Below, piece after piece: positions 10,620 through 36,335 of a DNA stretch of 64,000 nucleotides. The stretch is from Mya arenaria (taxonomy: Eukaryota; Mollusca; Bivalvia; Myida; Myidae). The notes under the pieces were generated by a model, which saw nothing but the letters and a program-made list of their open reading frames with translations, was not told the DNA's origin and did not search any database. The DNA is taken from NCBI RefSeq assembly GCF_026914265.1, contig NC_069133.1, positions 25,785,272-25,849,271 on the forward strand. Reading direction: 5' to 3'. Both the position numbers and the translations under genes were made by a program. Every line of letters begins with the position of its first letter. Within the stretch, counting starts at the first letter, position 1.

Positions 10620-12725
10620 AGAGCCATAGGGCCTACCATCATCACCACGGACCCTACTATCATAACCACGGTCCATACCATCATAACCACCGTCCCGACC
10701 ACCATCACCACGGTCCCTACCATCATCACCACGGTCCCTACAATCATCACCACGGTCCCTAATATCATCACCTCGGTCCCTACCATCATCAACACGGTCC
10801 CTACTATCATAACCACGGTCCCGACCATCATCACCACAATCCCTACCATCTTCACCTCGGTCCCGCACCTCGGTCCCGACCATTATCACCACAGTCCCGA
10901 CCATCATCACCTTGGTCCCGCACCTCGGTCCCGACCATTTATATCACCACAATCCCGACCATGATCACCTCGGCCCAGCACCTCCGTCCCTACCATCATC
11001 ACCATGGTCCCAACCATCATCACCACGGTCCCGCACCTCGGTCCCTACAATCATCACCACGGTCCCTACCATCATCACCACGGTCCCAAAAATCATCACC
11101 ACTGTCCCTATCATCATCACTACGGTCCCGAACATCATCACCACAGTCCCGACCATCATCACCACGGTCCCGCACCTCGGTCCCTACAATCATCACCACG
11201 GTCCCTACCATCATCACCACGGTCCCGACCATCATCATCACGGTCCCTACCATCATCACCACGGTCCCTACCATCACCACCACGGTCCCGACCATCATCA
11301 CCACGGTCCCGACCATCATCACCGCTGTCCCGACCATCATCACCACGGTCCCTACCATCATCAACACGGTCCCGAACCTCATCACCAAGGTCACAACCAT
11401 TATCACCACGGTCCCTACCATCATAACCACGGTTCGACCATCATCACCACGGTCCCGACCATCATCATCACGGTCCCTACCATCATCATCACGGACCCTA
11501 CCATCATCACCACGGTCGCTACTATCATCACCACGGACCCTACCATCTTCACCACGGTCCCTACCATCATCACCACGGTCCCTACCATCATCACCACGGT
11601 CCCTACCATCATCACCACGGTCCTTACCATCATCACCACGGTCTCTACCATCATCACCACGGTCTCTACCATCATCACCACGGTCTCTACCATCATCACC
11701 ACGGACCCTACCATCATCACCACGGTCCCTACCATCATCACCACGGTATCTACCATCATCACCACGGACCCTACCATCATCACCACGGTCCCTACCATCA
11801 TCACCACGGTATCTACCATCATCACCACGGTCCTTACCATCATCACCACGGTCCTTACCATCATCACCACGGTCCCTACCATCATCAACACGGTCTCTAC
11901 TATCACTCACCACGGTCCCTGCCATCATCATCACGTACGGTCTCTACTAGCATCACCACGGTCCCGACCATCATCACCACGGTCCCTACCATCACCACCA
12001 ATTCTACCAGCACAATGGACCCTTCCATCAACACGGACCCTACCATCACCACCACTGTCCCGACCATCATCACCACGGTCTCTACGTACCATCATCATCA
12101 CCACGGTCCCGACAATCATCACCAAGGTCCCTACTTTCACCACGGTCCCTACCATCATCACCACGATCCCTACCAACAAGACAACGGTCTCTACCATCAT
12201 CACCACGGTCCCTTTCACGACCACCACGGTCCCTACCATCACAACCGTGGTTCCTACCATCATCATCATCATCACGGTCCCTACCATCATCACGACGGTC
12301 CCTACCATTATTACTACGGTCCCGACCATCATCATGACGGTCCCGACCATCATCACCACGGTCCCTATCATCATCATCACGGTCCCGACCATCATCACCA
12401 CGGTCTATACCATCATCACCACGGTCCCTACCATCATTACCACGGTCTCTACCGCCACCACCTACACCACCACCACGGTCCCTACCATCATAACCACAGT
12501 CCCTGCCATCATCACCACGGTCCTGCCATTATTACCACGGTTCCTTCTATCATAAGTTCATAACCACTCCCTTTGCTATCGCCGACACGGTCTCTTCCAT
12601 AATAACCACGGTCCCTACCATCATCAGCACACTCCCTAAGTCATGACCACGGTTAATACCATCATCACCACGGTCCCTGTCGCCTTCACTACGGACCCTA
12701 CCATCATCATCACTGCGGCCCCTAC

Positions 12726-12760
<35 letters not shown>

Positions 12761-13130
12761 CTGGAGCCCCTACCATCATCAACACGGCCCCTACCATCAT
12801 CACCACGGTCCCTACCGTCGTCACCACGGTCCCGCTTCCAACACAACCACCGGTCCCTACCATCATCAACACACTCCCTAAAATCATGACCACGGTTCAT
12901 ACCATCATCACCACGGTCCCTGTCGCCATCACTACGGCCCCTACTATTATCATCACTGCGGCCCCTACCATCATCATCATCACTGCAGCCCCTACCATCA
13001 TCAACACGGTCCGTACCATCATCACCACGGTCCCTACCGTCACTCACCACGGTCCCTATCAAAGCCAACACGGTCTTGATAAACACCACCACAGTCTCGA
13101 CAAACGCCACCATTGTCCCTACCATAATCA
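10620..13130. repeat. 21-bp minisatellite array of about 2.5 kb
   Basis: The unit CCTACCATCATCACCACGGT (plus C) repeats roughly 110 times with substitutions and occasional insertions of CGCACCTCGGTCCC. Because 21 is a multiple of three and most units lack stops in every frame, all six frames stay open for long stretches (up to 547 codons on plus, about 300 on minus). The plus frames give PTIITTV, YHHHHGP and LPSSPRS heptads. A pure ATC run lies at about 12728-12758. The long open frames follow from the repeat and do not prove coding. Confidence 0.9.
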
Positions 13131-14002
13131 CCACGTTTGTACCATCACATACACAATCACTGTCATCACTGCATTATCAGGCTATACCCTTAATTCCGAC
13201 TCGTGCGCGCCCCATCATGTCCTCGGTTCAGTGATCAACATAGTTTTCGTAAACATCACTGTTGTCCCCGTCATCATCACCACTGTCCTTACCATTATCA
13301 CTGCGTTACCCGCCTTAATCCAGGCAATGATGCTCAATCCAGTGATCATCACTGTGGTTTTCGTAAACATCACCGAGGTCCCCGTCTTCAATTACTTTTT
13401 TATTGTTTATCTAGAAGTAGACCTACAATTTTTCAACTTTGTATTTGTAATCCTACCGATTTCTTCTTATTAAAAATATATGTTGTGGGCCGAAACCACT
13501 TACAAACCACATTCGAAATGATAGATTTGAGCTTTTCATTCTTATTGTTGTTTGGTACCAGCGTGACCGAACCAGCACTCACCGTTTTGTCTGATCGTAC
13601 ATCCGGGTATCTGAAAAACATGGCAGCCGCTTGTAGCATTGGAGAAGGTCGAAATTTATTCCAAATCAAACCAACCCCTATTTTTTTGTTTTCCATATTT
13701 TTTATAATAAATATATTAATATATTATGCAATGTTATGAATCGACTTCTATTGAATTCTTATTCTTATTATTCCGAATGTAAGTGGCTTCTGGCCCACCA
13801 CATCCATTTACAATAAGAAATCGGTAAAATAACAAACACCAAGTTGAAAAAGTGTAGGTCTGCATCTTGCTAGATAAACAATGAAAAGGTAATTGACTTT
13901 TCAAAGCTGTAAAATCGGTAGGATAAGGTGTTGAAAAAGCAAAACCCACTGTTAGTCCAAATAAACAGCTGCAGAGTCTGACAATTTTGTTTTAGTAACT
14001 CT
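13131..14002. other. Decaying edge of the 21-bp array, then unannotated sequence
   Basis: Degenerate ATCATCAC repeats continue to about 13390, including two similar segments at 13220-13300 and 13340-13390. Beyond that I see no gene or clear repeat. Confidence 0.5.
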
Positions 14003-14345
14003 TATGCACCAGTCAACTGTTAACACCCTATCCCCAGATCCGAGGGTATGCCAGGGAAATGGACCATATTTTAACCTTCCTGGTGGTTCCGCAGTGCTTG
14101 GTGAATGCGGTGTTTTTTTCCTCGCGCCAAATAATGCTGGGAATAAGCATTACTTAGGGTCCCTCGGTTGTGGGGGCATTTGGGTGGGATTTTACCATCA
14201 GTTCATTCTTGCCAAACAGAGATTTTACCCGGGTTGGCTGGATCAAAAGTCAAAGTCCTTGCTATTCCCCAGACCTGTGTTGGGTGGGGGGAGCATTAAA
14301 AGTCCATATTCAACTGTGTTATTGCATACATGTGAACTCTACCGG
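14003..14345 (+). mobile_element. Decayed copy of the GTCAATTG inverted-repeat element
   Basis: It shares GTCAAAGTCC and CTATTCCCCAGACCTGTG with the better copy at 49859-50123. Its ends (AGTCAACTGTTAAC, CAACTGTGTTATTGC) are weakly inverted. Confidence 0.55.
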
Positions 14346-15566
14346 TGGTAGGTAAAATATACCACTTTTGAGACCCTTCAAACGCCCTACTGCTTTCCCG
14401 TCAAAATCTACTGTTATTTAAATCTTTTTAAAAAAAATCCCAAAATTATATCAAATGGGCCTTAAATTTTATTTTAAAAACCTCAAAATTAAATCAACCA
14501 TGCTAAAATACCATATTAATCTGTCACTTTAAGAAACATGGTGCAATAAGCAACTTGTCAAATCACTTCACACATCGGCCGAGATCGTTGCTAAGTTAAG
14601 GGTACGGTACAAAAGACCACTAATCAGCATTCTTTGTTAATTGGCATCTAATCTAAAATAATAGACGTATTATACGGGATTCTTCCAATCCCTAACGTCT
14701 AAACGGGAATGTGCAAAAAACGGGGGTGTTTTAAAAATATTGAAATTGTTTTAAGTGAAGTATTTTATGGTTGAAATTGATCATAAAGAGTTATATTCAT
14801 ATTTTACCATGTAAGTGAAATGTTATTTTGCACTAAACAAGCATTTAATGCATTAAATGCATCTACAGTGGGTCAACATTCAACAGATACTCTTGAATAA
14901 TAATATATATCTAGATTTATAATCAGGGCTTCAAGCTATAAGTTTGATATTGACAATTTTTTTTTCATTATTGCGAATTAAAATGATGTAAGAGGCGCAC
15001 ACACAAAAATTATTGTAATTTGAATGTATTTCTGTATTTATTCTTATATTATAAATGCAGATATTGCGCAAATTTTCGTCGCGTAAAAATCCCCTGGTGT
15101 TATATCAAAATCCCCTGGAATTCAGTCCAAAATCCCATGGGAAGCCTCTCAGAAATATGGCATGTATGCTACCCCATTTCGTTTTTAGTAGTTCCAGGTT
15201 TTCTGATAAAAGGTCCTGGGTACCCGTATATTCACCTGCTCGGTAATGGGAATGGTTTATTGACAGAAGCTGATATAAATAAGTTTTTCATGGAAAACTA
15301 TAAATAATTGTAATTAGTGAAAGGTATTGGCTAAAAGACCATTTATATGTAATGTATTTATAGAATAATTCAGAGTTATTTTGGTGTAACAGTCAGTTGA
15401 CTTGTGGCATTTAGGGGAACATGATGAATGTCCAAATGCTAAAAAGTTCCCTTAGCTCGAATTCTTGTGGCTACTGTTAGCCCCTTTATTTGGGTCTGTA
15501 TCACTATTACTGGGAGTACAGTTTCATATAACTGTGAATGTCAATACTGTACAATGTACTGGTCAT
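14346..15566. other. No gene recognised
   Basis: AT-rich sequence with no supported exon. At about 15080-15135 the phrase AAAATCCCCTGG recurs in short tandem form, which looks like repeat debris. Confidence 0.45.
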
Positions 15567-15724
15567 CAAAATTAGACTTTTGGATGAACAAGCCCGAATT
15601 CTTATACTATTGCTTGGCATCAAATTTTTAAACAAGCCCTGCTATAAAAATTCAGAATTTGTGCAAGCCCGGAAGACATTTTACCAGTGCAGGGCATGTG
15701 GGCTTGTGCTAATTTCGACCACTG
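15567..15724 (+). repeat. Dispersed CAAGCCC repeat, copy 4
   Basis: One of the best preserved copies. Both ends are present (ATTAGACTTTTGGATGAACA and GTGCTAATTTCGACCACTG). Confidence 0.85.
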
Positions 15725-16048
15725 ATGTACACATTCATAGTTGGTTCTTGGTCATTTTCGGTGCATTTGTTTAATTTCTCTCTGTTTTCAAACGCGTCAA
15801 ATATAAAGCTTTGGGGTATGGTGACTTTTCTGTCCAATGCGTTTAAGCAGAATCATAAATTGCCTCTAATATTCTGCATCACAGGGACAGGGTGCGTTGT
15901 TATGCTGCACCCTTATGGCCTCGCTCCCCCTATTCAATTACCAAAAAGGCCAACATTTTCTCAGTTTAATAAATAATGATAGTGAACTGTAACTTGTACT
16001 AAGTCACATTTGGGTATGATATTCAATACTCACAGTAATCAAAATTTA

Positions 16049-16195
16049 TTCATTAGCACAGGCCCTGCACTGGTAAAGTGCTGTCAGGGCTTGCTGAAAT
16101 CCTAGATTTTATATAGCAGGGCTTGTTTATTTATTTTTTTTCCAAGCACAAGTGTAAGAACTCGGTGAGGCTTGTTCATCCAGTCTAATTTTGAA
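16049..16195 (-). repeat. Dispersed CAAGCCC repeat, copy 5 (inverted)
   Basis: The same element in reverse orientation, only 325 bp from copy 4. The two therefore form a large inverted pair. Confidence 0.8.
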
Positions 16196-16684
16196 GACTG
16201 TTCCCCAGTCAACCCATCAGAAAATGGTTTTGCAGAAATTTGTGACGAAATCTGCAGTTGTAGTGAAAGCAGGATCCTTCAATTGTCACATTAGAGCACA
16301 GGTCTACTTCTCTCAAAAGTCGTGACAGACTGCTGAATTGATCATGGGAAGGATTGTTAGGACATCTCTGTGACATATAAACTATAATAATTAAGGCATT
16401 TGTCACCACATGAAAATGTTCACATGCCAACTTCTGCAACCAAGCTGTTGAATGAATGTGTCATACCGGTGTATATATCTAAGATATGACAGACAGGTTA
16501 AAAACCCAAACTTTTATTCAAAAGCTATTGTTTCAATAATAATCACATTAGTTTTGGTAAACTGTTGTTTTTATGACATTTTGCAGGATATTGGCAAATA
16601 AGTGTTTCCTGATAAAAAACGGTTCTCATGTTTGTTTTAAGTGTTGTTTAGTGAATGAAGTTTTATTAGACATTATAGTTGCTT

Positions 16685-17014
16685 TCTCACAGAGGTTTTG
16701 ACACATTTTTATTATTTTGTCTTGGAATGAACCAATTTTTGTGAGATGTCTGCAAACCAGTCAAACAAGACTGCTGACAAATGATCAGATTGCAGTTTTT
16801 CCTATTTCACTTTCAAAAATTCATGTTTATTGGCTACCAAAGCTGTAAGAAAAATGAAATTTTCCGCAGTTTGTATATCAATTGAGATTTGTTCTATTGT
16901 GAGTTATCTTTTTTTTTTTGTCGTAATTGAAAGCATTGATACTAAAATCAGCTGATTCAGAGACAAAAATTCACAAAAATGTCAAAATCTCAATCTGTGA
17001 AAGTGCAGCTTTAA
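16685..17014. mobile_element. GCTGCAC inverted-repeat element (MITE-like), copy 1
   Basis: The left end (CTCACAGAGGTTTTGACAC) is roughly complementary to the right end (GTCAAAATCTCAATCTGTG). Internal blocks GACTGCTGACAAA and GATCAGATTGCAG identify the family, which is better preserved at 47513-47820. Confidence 0.65.
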
Positions 17015-17449
17015 CATTGTTAACTTTGTAGTAGATTAAAAGAAGTGAATTCCTTCGGATGATATATGGTATAGAGGAAATGTTCGTATTTTTTGTAGTG
17101 AAACACTCATTTAAACTTAAAAATATTCTGCACTTTAAATTATTTTCTTTTATTTGACTTAAATTGAGATTTTTTTTAATGAGTCTGACTCCATACATTA
17201 AAGATCAATGTTGTTATATTCATAATTATTACATGTATTTTTTATTGTAATATTCATAAATAAAATTTATTATGTTCTATTAATAGTAGAAAATCATATA
17301 TTTATAGCAATGAACAGCAAGTATACTGCTTAAAAGATGATTATTGCTACACATTAAACAATTCTCCTGCTACACATTAAACAAATTCTCCCCTCTTGGG
17401 CTTATCAGCCCATGCATTGAAAGGTCAGACAGAAAGCTTCATGTAGAGT

Positions 17450-17584
17450 TTTATCTTAGCCAATCAGCATCAGGTTAACATTCATCTGTGTAGGCAAATT
17501 CTTCAGAAACCGCCATTGTTTCATTTCTCATACATTAACTTTCTTATTTTTGGGGGGATAAACCATTTCCTAATAATTTAAAAG
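17450..17584 (+). other. Possible 5' untranslated exon of the zinc-finger gene
   Basis: An AACCGCCATTGTTTC block, YY1-like and typical near transcription starts, is followed by an AAAAG|GTAAGA donor at 17584. In the frame required by the next exon there is a TAA and no ATG, so it would be untranslated only. A small coding exon with the start codon would still have to lie before 18502, and I could not find it. Confidence 0.35.
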
Positions 17585-18501
17585 GTAAGAACAGCTTAAA
17601 CATGTATCTTTGATAATATGACACAGTAAAAAGAATATAAATACAATACTGTTAGTCATTAAGTATAATGTAGTTGCAATTCTTTATCTGGCAGGATTTA
17701 AACATGCTGTGTAATGCTCTTGAACCTCCATTCACACAATGTCTCATGGGGATGCTTTGATTAGCCTCGTGATTGTATTGCATTGTTTGTAGTTATATGA
17801 ATACATGCACAAGTTCTATTACATGAAGTTTAAATTGCTCTTGACTTCATATATATACTCCACTTAATACTACTTTCACAATTTTACATCTGAGCCATTG
17901 TTCTTTATCATTGGTGATTATAAGGGTTTGTATGTATGTGTATAATTTTAGGTCTTTATTTCCAGAATCATGATAGTTATAAATATCATAGGCCTGAACA
18001 TTAGATATATGATTCTGCACAGGAAATGCAATATGCTGTCCATAACAGTGAAATATTTGTACACAAGTTTTTATTCAATAGAATTCATTGTTATTTAACA
18101 TTTTGCATCATTCTGTTTAATGCTGTTTTAAGCATACACCTTATATATTGATAGTTTGTGGTATAATTCAATCCATGGGTACAGTTTTTACGCTTTGTTT
18201 CATTTTTATGCTTAGACTTGATTTTTATGCCTGGATTTATTTTTACGCCTGATTTCATCAAATTCATGCCTGGTTTTAAAACCAGCTCATTTGCATTATT
18301 CATGTGTTATGCCAACATTCAGCCTGGTTTTCTATCCAAAACTAATTGGTTTTTGGTAAAAATCAGCTGGTTTCCTGCTCTGATCAGCCTGGCTTAAGTG
18401 TCTAGTTTTCTGGTATTTTCCCATTTATTCAATGACAGTAAAAAATTTTTCTCCTATTTAAGACTGTTGACTATAGTGCCCTGTTTCTTTGTTACAATCA
18501 G
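17585..18501 (+). other. Intron upstream of the first recognised zinc-finger exon
   Basis: AT-rich sequence. Between about 18170 and 18390 it contains repeats built on GCCTGGTTTT and ACCAGC, including the perfect palindrome CTGGTTTTAAAACCAG. No start exon is recognised. Confidence 0.45.
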
Positions 18502-31787
<13,286 letters not shown>

Positions 31788-32225
31788 ACAGGTAGACGTC
31801 TCTCTCCCTCCTGTACAGGTGTTGTAAATGGCAATGCTAGGGTATGCCAGTGCACTGTGGTATGTTTGTATTTACATATGACATGTATGGGCCTTACACC
31901 AAGAAAAAATAGTGAAAATGTAAGTTATTTGTATTGTGTTTATCAAAAATATGTTTGGAATGAATATATGTTAATAAGGGCTATTCCAGTAAAACATATC
32001 ACCCCCAGTTAGTGTCTTTATTTGTAAATTTGGACCCCACAAGGGTAAATTTGCTTCTGTAGGGTGGTGGCATAATTTAAAAGTGCCTTCCCCCCCAGGG
32101 GATTATATGTTTAAATGGAATAGCCCTAACATTGAAAGTATCCATGACCTTGAGATCATGCATAATCAAGCAGGGCAACCATGTTATTTCTATTACAGAA
32201 ATTTTCAAATTAAAGTTCTTGCTCA

Positions 32226-32914
32226 TTAAGGCTGCACTTTCAGATTGACAATTTTGACATGTTTTTGTCTTAAAATCAGTCGATTTTGAGTTCAATGCCC
32301 TCAACTCAGTCCTATAAGAATACATTAGAACACATCCCAGTCTTTGTAAAAGTGACAATAATGTTTGAGAAAATGCCAAACATTTCATTTGTCTTAAAGT
32401 GTTAGTAATTTTTTAGCCATAAAACATCAAATATCGAACCGATATGTGAAAAACTGTGACATGATCTTGCGCCATCAGTCTTTTTTCACTGGTTTCAAGA
32501 CATTTATCCATAAATTGGCACAATCCTAAGGCCTAAAAAACAACATTTGGTTCGGGTTACCCGACCCTACCTTCCGAATAGGCGCCAACCCTACCATTTT
32601 TATGGTCAGTTTGAAAAAAAAATGAAAAACTAAAAAAAAAAAAAAAAAAATATTTTTTTTTCGTTTTTTTTTTAATTGCTTTTCAATATGTAGTTTAAAC
32701 CTTAAATGCTTATACAGAAGATAGCTTTAACACCATTCTCCAATGATGAAAATGATATTCTTATATAAAGCCTAATAAAAAAAAAAAAAATAAAAAAAAA
32801 AAGCCTACCTACCCTACCTATTTTTGAGAAGGATGTAACCCTAACCAAACAATTTTTTTTTTTAGGCCTAAGTAGTTGTCAAAACGGTCTATCTGTGGGA
32901 GTGCAGCTTTGAGG
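32226..32914. mobile_element. GCTGCAC inverted-repeat element, copy 2, split by an insertion
   Basis: The left part 32226-32525 begins GGCTGCACTTTCAGATTGAC. The right end GTCAAAACGGTCTATCTGTG through GTGCAGCTTT resumes at 32876. The gap is exactly filled by the element at 32526-32872. Confidence 0.8.
32526..32872. mobile_element. GGCCTAAAAAA inverted-repeat element, copy 2 (nested)
   Basis: Nearly identical to the copy at 25818-26162, including the same poly-A and poly-T tracts. It sits inside an older element, so it is the younger insertion. A CTAAG-like short repeat flanks it, too short to be certain of. Confidence 0.85.
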
Positions 32915-33764
32915 ACTAATTTTGCTTAACTTAGTACTTTGTATGATTATCCAAGAGTTCTGTAATGATCAAATCAATTTTATATATACTTAAACATGGT
33001 AGCTATTTTATGTAGTACCTGTCTAGGTGTTTGACCGGTCTGTTATTTATATTGGTATAGTTTACTTGTCTTTTTAAAGTTAAAAGTTCATGCTTTAAGG
33101 CCACAATAACAATTAAACTGCAAAATAATACAGGAAGATGTAATATGTGTAACGCTCTTACTCCCATTTACATCCTATACACTATGCCGTTCAATCTATA
33201 TTTACAAAGTCAAAAAAATCAGGTCTGATGAAACATAGGTTATTTTTAGCAATTATTTTTTTTAATTGTCAATTATTTGTGTTCTATTATATGAGAGCAA
33301 AGCTGACTCACAAATCTTAACCAGGTAGACTATCAGAATCCTAACCAGAAGCAGACTACTGATCAAACTGAGATTTTATGATGTTCTCATTGGCCCTAAT
33401 TTATTTTGACCATTCAAAAGTGTTTCCTTGTTCCCCCTTAAGTTTAACAACATCATGTGATACCTTTAACATCATTTTGTGACAATAATCACCACCTAGT
33501 TGCTAAATCTAGGAATGACCTTAATCAAGTTGAATTAACATTGGCGGTGGCTGTTGTGTTACATTCCTCCCTTTCCAAAATAAATATTTCCTAAAATATT
33601 TTAAATCCATAGAATTGAAGTGAATAAGTATGGGATAAATATGTGAATATACAAAATTAAACCTGCATGAAAGTCAAATATGTACACAAATAAATGGAGA
33701 ATACACAGCAAACCAAATCACAGCACACAATTCAATACAAATATAATACAGAAAAACAACGCAT

Positions 33765-33992
33765 AATAAGTCCTTTCATGTCCTCAAAATTAAAACTTTA
33801 AAGAATTGTTATATCACACTGAAGATTTCCTCACCATCGAATCCCTCTCTGTCATGGCGTTGTTGTTGCTCGTCGTCCCATCGTCACTAAAAGACGTTTG
33901 TTTTGATTTGTTAGGTTCATTAGCGTCCCCCCCCCCCAAACACCGCACAAGAAGTCCCTTTATGTTCTCAAAATTAAAATGTTAAAGAATTG
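33765..33992. repeat. Decayed duplicate of the adjacent terminal exon
   Basis: On the minus strand this repeats the end of the coding relic at 33993-34206 (GACGCTAATGAACC, then GACGATGGGAC), but with frameshifts and a C run at 33929-33938. It looks like a tandem duplicate that has lost its frame. Confidence 0.6.
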
Positions 33993-34206
33993 TTATGTCA
34001 CAATGAAGATTTCGTCACCATCGATTCCCTCTCCGTCGTTGGGTTCGCTGTCGTCGTTACTTGTTGACCCATCAACACCAACGTTGGGTTCATTAGCGTC
34101 CGTGTAACCATGGTCCCTATTCGTCCCGATGATGTTGAATGGCCTTGAGCCTGCGTCCAGTAGTGGCTGGTAAGAGTCACAGTTGCCCTCTGGCTCATTG
34201 TGAAAG
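33993..34206 (-). CDS. Possible terminal exon, acidic C-terminal tail
   Basis: One minus-strand frame is open for about 75 codons and ends at TAA (33995-33993). It reads through GNCDSYQPLL, FNIIGTNRDH, DANEPN, DDSEPNDGEG and DEIFIVT. The composition is protein-like and acidic, and YQPLL resembles a tyrosine sorting motif. The acceptor is not clear. No family is recognised, and I could not link it to an upstream exon with confidence. Confidence 0.4.
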
Positions 34207-34880
34207 CAAATTTCAGCTTTCTCAGGATCAGGCAGTTGTTATCAATACTGTACAGATGTACTGCTGCATTTCCATTTTGAATTCTGGAAAAATCGATATT
34301 GATTATGATTAATTCTTTAATTCTGTTTGTTATTCTGTGTTATGTCCTGCTTCTCACTAAAAATATTTTCAATGTTTATTTTAGTTTTTTGTGGACTCAT
34401 GGCGTTTTTTATCCTTATACTTCTTTCCTCCACTTTTTGTTTCGGAAGTGGACCCATTTGGCTATCTCTGTGTCGAAGTCTGACTCGACCACTGGTGTTG
34501 GCAGTGTTCCTTTGCTCAATATTAGCATAAGTCACCAGTCCATGTACTTAGCTGTATATACCTCGGAAGTTATGCTTTCCATGTGGGTGTTATGTAAATG
34601 TCCGATTTACCCATTATGAAATGTTTTTTCATTTTGACACAATTGTCTAAAGTCGCACTTATAGTTAGCAATTATTTATTTCTTTATTGTCAAATTATTT
34701 TGTTCTGTCATAACCTAATGGAAACTTGTCAGTAACGGTTATGTCACTCCAATGAAAATGAACGCTATCACATTTTGACCACTAAATAGCTAAAGATAGG
34801 AATGATGACCTTAACAGAGATGAATTGGCAGGGGTCATTGTGTTACATATATAATTGCAATTAATTTATTTGACTATTGC
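34207..34880. other. No gene recognised
   Basis: AT-rich sequence. Positions 34660-34850 are related to 33240-33570, suggesting an older local duplication. Confidence 0.4.
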
Positions 34881-34884
34881 GATT

Positions 34885-35530
34885 GCATTTTTTGCCAGAG
34901 TCCCTAAATGTAGACTGTAGAAGGCATTGTGTAATGGAACAGTATTGGTCCCAAGGGGAATTACTTCCGGAAGCATGGAGAAACATTTCCGGTTCCCTGG
35001 ACAATGAAGCATTGAAAAAATCAATGTACATTTTCAGTATACATATATTTTTTCTTTCTATTTTAAAGAGCCAGAGTCTCTTAATGTTGAGTGTAGAAGG
35101 CTTTGCCGCACGAGGCATAGTGAAATAGTTAGTGTTGGTCCCAAGGAGAATCACTCCCAGCTGCAGTTAGGGACATGTCCGGTTCCTTGGACACTGAAGC
35201 ATTCAACAAATGCGTGCACTATTTAAAAATATATTTTTCTCCTCCACACAAGGCATAGTGAAATGATACAGTGTTGGTTCCAAGGGGAATCACTCCAAGC
35301 TCCAGTTAGGGACACGTCCGGTTCAACGGACACTGAAGCATTGAACAAATGCATGTACTATTTTAATATATATATATATTTTTTCCTTTTATAAGACCCA
35401 GAGTCCCTAAATGTAGGCTGTAAAAGGCATAGTGAAAAGGAACAGTGTTGATTTCAAGGGGAATTACTTCCAGATGCATGGAGAAAAATTTCAGGTTCCC
35501 TGGACAATGAAGCATTGAAAAAATACATGT
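34885..35530. repeat. GGTCCCAAGGGGAAT tandem repeat, left block
   Basis: Four units of roughly 110-190 bp share GTAGACTGTAGAAGGC, GGTCCCAAGGGGAAT, CTTCCGGAAGC and CCCTGGACAATGAAGCATTG. Spacers are AT-rich. Both strands contain short open frames through the conserved part, so coding cannot be decided from the sequence alone. Confidence 0.75.
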
Positions 35531-35552
35531 AGAAAATGTAGCAACTCATTAC

Positions 35553-35890
35553 CTGTCACTGTGGCACCCTGAGCCACTTCATCGGGAAATCCTGGTCCCG
35601 ATGTAGGACCCTCGATCAGGGCCTTATAACCGGCAAACCTATCTGATGGCCCTCAAGCGTAACCTCTGTGCTGACCATAGTGGATGATGCTGTTGCCAAT
35701 GGCCGGGGAGTTGTCAGCGTTGCCCTCGCAATTGGTGCCTCCTGAGCCGTCTGCGATGCTTTCCCACATAATTTGGCCGCCAGATGACTCGCTCTCTTCG
35801 CCTTGGGTGCGTCTGCATTATACGGGTCCCTGGGTCTTTTCCCATAGCCTAGCATGGCCGACATATTTGTTCTTGTATGGTTTCTCAATG
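35553..35890 (-). pseudogene. Coding relic between the two repeat blocks
   Basis: The minus strand has codon-like sequence in more than one frame: LIEKPYKNKYVGHARLWEK, then GEESESSGGQIMWESIADGS, then GYKALIEGPTSGPGFPDE and a GTAATG donor at 35552. The frames are broken by TAA and TGA. I do not recognise the family. It may be a decayed exon of the same lost gene as neighbouring minus-strand pieces. Confidence 0.35.
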
Positions 35891-36335
35891 AGTATAATAA
35901 GTATAAATCAGCAGGAATTTGACAAATGATTTTACATTTAACCTAAAAATATTCATGAGGTTTGATATCCCAACAAGGCGTGGTGTGCATATTCAAAGGA
36001 TTACCTATGCCGAAAAAATGATAATTAACGATAATTGCTTATGATATACAGGTAATGTTTTGTTTAACGATTTCATTTACCAATACACAAGAACTTTAGA
36101 GAAGATTGATTGCATGAATGATTCAAAAGAATCATTTTTGGAGGAAAAAATGTGTTACCATTTGAGTGAATTTTAGAAAGGCAAAGGAGGTTACATCATT
36201 ATTTCTTTCGGTACATTATGCGTAGGTCACACACAACTAATAGTTGATGTGTGATTAGTAAATGATGCAGCGATAAAACGAGTTACTGAGAGCCATAACC
36301 CTAAATATATTTCTTTCTCTTTTTCCTCCTTGTAA
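35891..36335. other. No gene recognised
   Basis: AT-rich spacer inside the tandem repeat region, without a clear feature. Confidence 0.4.

Larger units (their letters stand above)
31788..33764 (+). other. 3' flank of the zinc-finger gene with nested repeats
   Basis: No AATAAA is well placed directly after the stop, so the 3' end is uncertain. AATAAA occurs near 33580 and 33686. The stretch carries a GCTGCAC element interrupted by a GGCCTAAAA element. Sequence at 33240-33570 is related to 34660-34850. Confidence 0.5.

Noticed and set aside
10544..13473. Long open frames of up to 547 codons on both strands
   Set aside because: They come from a 21-bp repeat without stops. There is no unique coding sequence or splice context.
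17450..17584. First coding exon of the zinc-finger gene
   Set aside because: The frame needed at 18502 has a TAA and no ATG here, so it is at most untranslated leader.
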